Origin: an uncultured Eubacteriales bacterium | Lineage (GTDB): Bacteria; Bacillota; Clostridia; Oscillospirales; CAG-272 | Length of the DNA stretch: 49,960 bases | Direction: 5' to 3' | Assembly: GCA_949451655.1 (NCBI GenBank) | Contig: CASTST010000004.1 | Span: 1-49,960, forward strand | Shown: piece by piece, positions 48,484-49,960 of the stretch | How positions within the stretch are numbered: position 1 is the stretch's first letter | Layout of the letters: every line of letters begins with the position of its first letter | Program-made: the position numbers and the translations under genes | Notes under the pieces: generated by a model | Databases searched by the model: none | Seen by the model: only the letters and a program-made list of their open reading frames with translations | Told to the model about the DNA's origin: nothing

Positions 48484-49239
48484 ATGACGAGCAATCTGGA
48501 AATACTATATACAAAGCGGATCAATACGATCTTTTTTGATTTGGATGCAACCCTGGTTCCCTATGTACAGGCTGAACTGACAGACGCATATTTCGGCGAT
48601 CTGCACAAGTTTGCTGCGAAAAAGCTGGGCAGCGACGCAGCAGTACGGTTCGATGACGCGGCTATGAAGGGCTTTCGCGCAATGAAGCAAAATGACGGAA
48701 GCATGCAGAATATCCAGTTGTTTCGCAGTGTGTTTTATCAGGAGTGGCAGGACTTCCCTTTTGATGTAGAAGCCTTTTATGAGGAATTTTACAACGGTCC
48801 TTTCGACGCGGTAAAGCGGGTTCTCCACTATCGCGGCAGTGAAAAAAGCCTTCTGCATAGTCTGCGTGAAAAAGGATACAAGCTGGTGTGCGCCACAAAT
48901 CCGGTATTTCCCCTGTCCGCCAATCGCCGGCGTATGTCCTGGGCAGGAATTGCGCCTGAGGACTTCGACTATATCACCAATTCCGACAATTGTCATTATT
49001 GCAAACCGTCAGCCGGCTATTTCAAAGAAGCGGCCGCGGCAGTGGATTCATCGCCCGAACTATGTCTGATGGTTGGCAATGATACAGTGGACGATATGGG
49101 AGCTTTGGACGCAGGCATGCAGGTGATCCTGATAACCGACTATCTGCATATGCGGGGTGAGCGATCATTGGATCAGGCAGGAACAATGGACTTTGCATCT
49201 TTTTTACAGTTCGCACAGATGCTGCCGGCAGTGGATTGA
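48484..49239 (+). CDS. HAD-superfamily hydrolase
   Basis: TIFFDLDATLVPYV, VCATNPVFP, CLMVGNDTVDDMGALDAGM. Confidence 0.88.
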   Translation: MTSNLEILYTKRINTIFFDLDATLVPYVQAELTDAYFGDLHKFAAKKLGSDAAVRFDDAAMKGFRAMKQNDGSMQNIQLFRSVFYQEWQDFPFDVEAFYEEFYNGPFDAVKRVLHYRGSEKSLLHSLREKGYKLVCATNPVFPLSANRRRMSWAGIAPEDFDYITNSDNCHYCKPSAGYFKEAAAAVDSSPELCLMVGNDTVDDMGALDAGMQVILITDYLHMRGERSLDQAGTMDFASFLQFAQMLPAVD

Positions 49240-49257
49240 CAAAAAATCAAAAAAATC

Positions 49258-49290
49258 AGAAAAAGATCCGAGAGGGTCTTTTTCTTTTTT
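49258..49290 (+). terminator. intrinsic terminator
   Basis: AAAAAGATCCGAGAGGGTCTTTTTCTTTTTT. Confidence 0.6.
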
Positions 49291-49313
49291 TATATGAAAA
49301 TGCACCGCTGTAA

Positions 49314-49595
49314 AAGGCCCCCCGGTAAAGGGAACTCTCGCAAAGCACAAATTCAAAAAAAGGCTCCCATGTGAGGATTCACTACGTGGCTCCATAGGGA
49401 GCTCCCGCAAAGCGGGTGAGGGATTGTAAAACTATCATTTTAAATTCTCTTATAAATCGACCGTCCATACAAACAATCCCCCCATCACGGCAAAGCCGTG
49501 ATTTTCCCCCCTTTGCACAAGGGGGGCTTAACCACGCTACAGGACACGACAGCTCTCTATGGAGCCGCGAAGCGGATTCACAAAGGAGCCTTATA
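49314..49595. repeat. structured intergenic repeat, site R11, with nested hairpin in the A arms
   Basis: GGCTCCCATGTGAGGATTCACTACGTGGCTCCATAGGGAGCTCCCGCAAAGCGGGTGAGGGATTGT...AACAATCCCCCCATCACGGCAAAGCCGTGATTTTCCCCCCTTTGCACAAGGGGGGC...TCTCTATGGAGCCGCGAAGCGGATTCACAAAGGAGCC. Confidence 0.85.
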
Positions 49596-49648
49596 AAGTA
49601 TGTGCAATAGATATCATCAAACACGGCAGAACGGAGGCACAGACACCA

Positions 49649-49960
49649 ATGAAGCAAGACAATCAGGCATTGTATTTATTCCACGAAGGAACAAACTACC
49701 GCACCTACGAATATCTTGGTGCCCACCGCATCGGAGATAAATATACTTTCCGTCTTTGGGCACCGGGAGCAGATGCAGTATTTGTTGTAGGCGCATTCAA
49801 TAACTGGGAAGAAACAGATCCCATGACGCGCATTGATCCTGCTGGAGTCTGGGAAGGGGAAATTCCCGCAGATCGCTTTGGAGACGGCTATGGTTACAAA
49901 TACAAGCTGCACACGAAAAAGGGAGACTTGTATAAAGCCGACCCTTATGCCTTTTATGCA
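49649..49960 (+). CDS. glgB: 1,4-alpha-glucan branching enzyme, N-terminal part (truncated by window end)
   Basis: MKQDNQALYLFHEGTNYRTYEYLGAHRIGDKYTFRLWAPGADAVFVVGAFNNWEETDPMTRIDPAGVWEGEIPADRFGDGYGYKYKL (CBM48). Confidence 0.88.
   Translation, partial: MKQDNQALYLFHEGTNYRTYEYLGAHRIGDKYTFRLWAPGADAVFVVGAFNNWEETDPMTRIDPAGVWEGEIPADRFGDGYGYKYKLHTKKGDLYKADPYAFYA

Overview
This ~50 kb window looks like the chromosome of an anaerobic, gut-type clostridium (Oscillospiraceae/Ruminococcaceae-like; taxonomy is inference). Most of it is ordinary: rsmE (partial), tRNA-Gln, an Amt-PII fusion, a disrupted asd, a GH127 enzyme, nrdD with a thioredoxin reductase-like gene, RNase P RNA on the minus strand, gpmI, the rimP-nusA-ylxR-ylxQ-infB operon, alaS, L10 leader-rplJ-rplL, tcdA-rarA, a D-Ala-D-Ala carboxypeptidase, a CAT-anticodon tRNA, a GH25 lysozyme, gdhA and the 5' end of glgB. 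The most striking unexplained structure is an interspersed family of structured intergenic repeats, present at about ten sites. Its architecture is: GC-rich hairpin A, a sequence-variable palindromic arm B, GAGGGATTGT, an AT-rich spacer, ACAATCCC, arm B', hairpin A'. The B arms change sequence between copies but stay self-complementary, some with G.U pairs or GNRA-like loops, and three sites carry ~45-50 bp tandem arrays of half-units. Other points worth checking: four NrdR-box-like sites (one inside the promoter spacer) before a NrdD fused to a glutaredoxin-like domain; a promoter followed at once by a terminator-like hairpin before the Amt-PII gene; a frameshift plus apparent deletion in asd; a modular hairpin island at 11.29-11.54 kb; and a cohesin-like/dockerin secreted protein. 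All calls are from reading the sequence and supplied translations; no database search was run.
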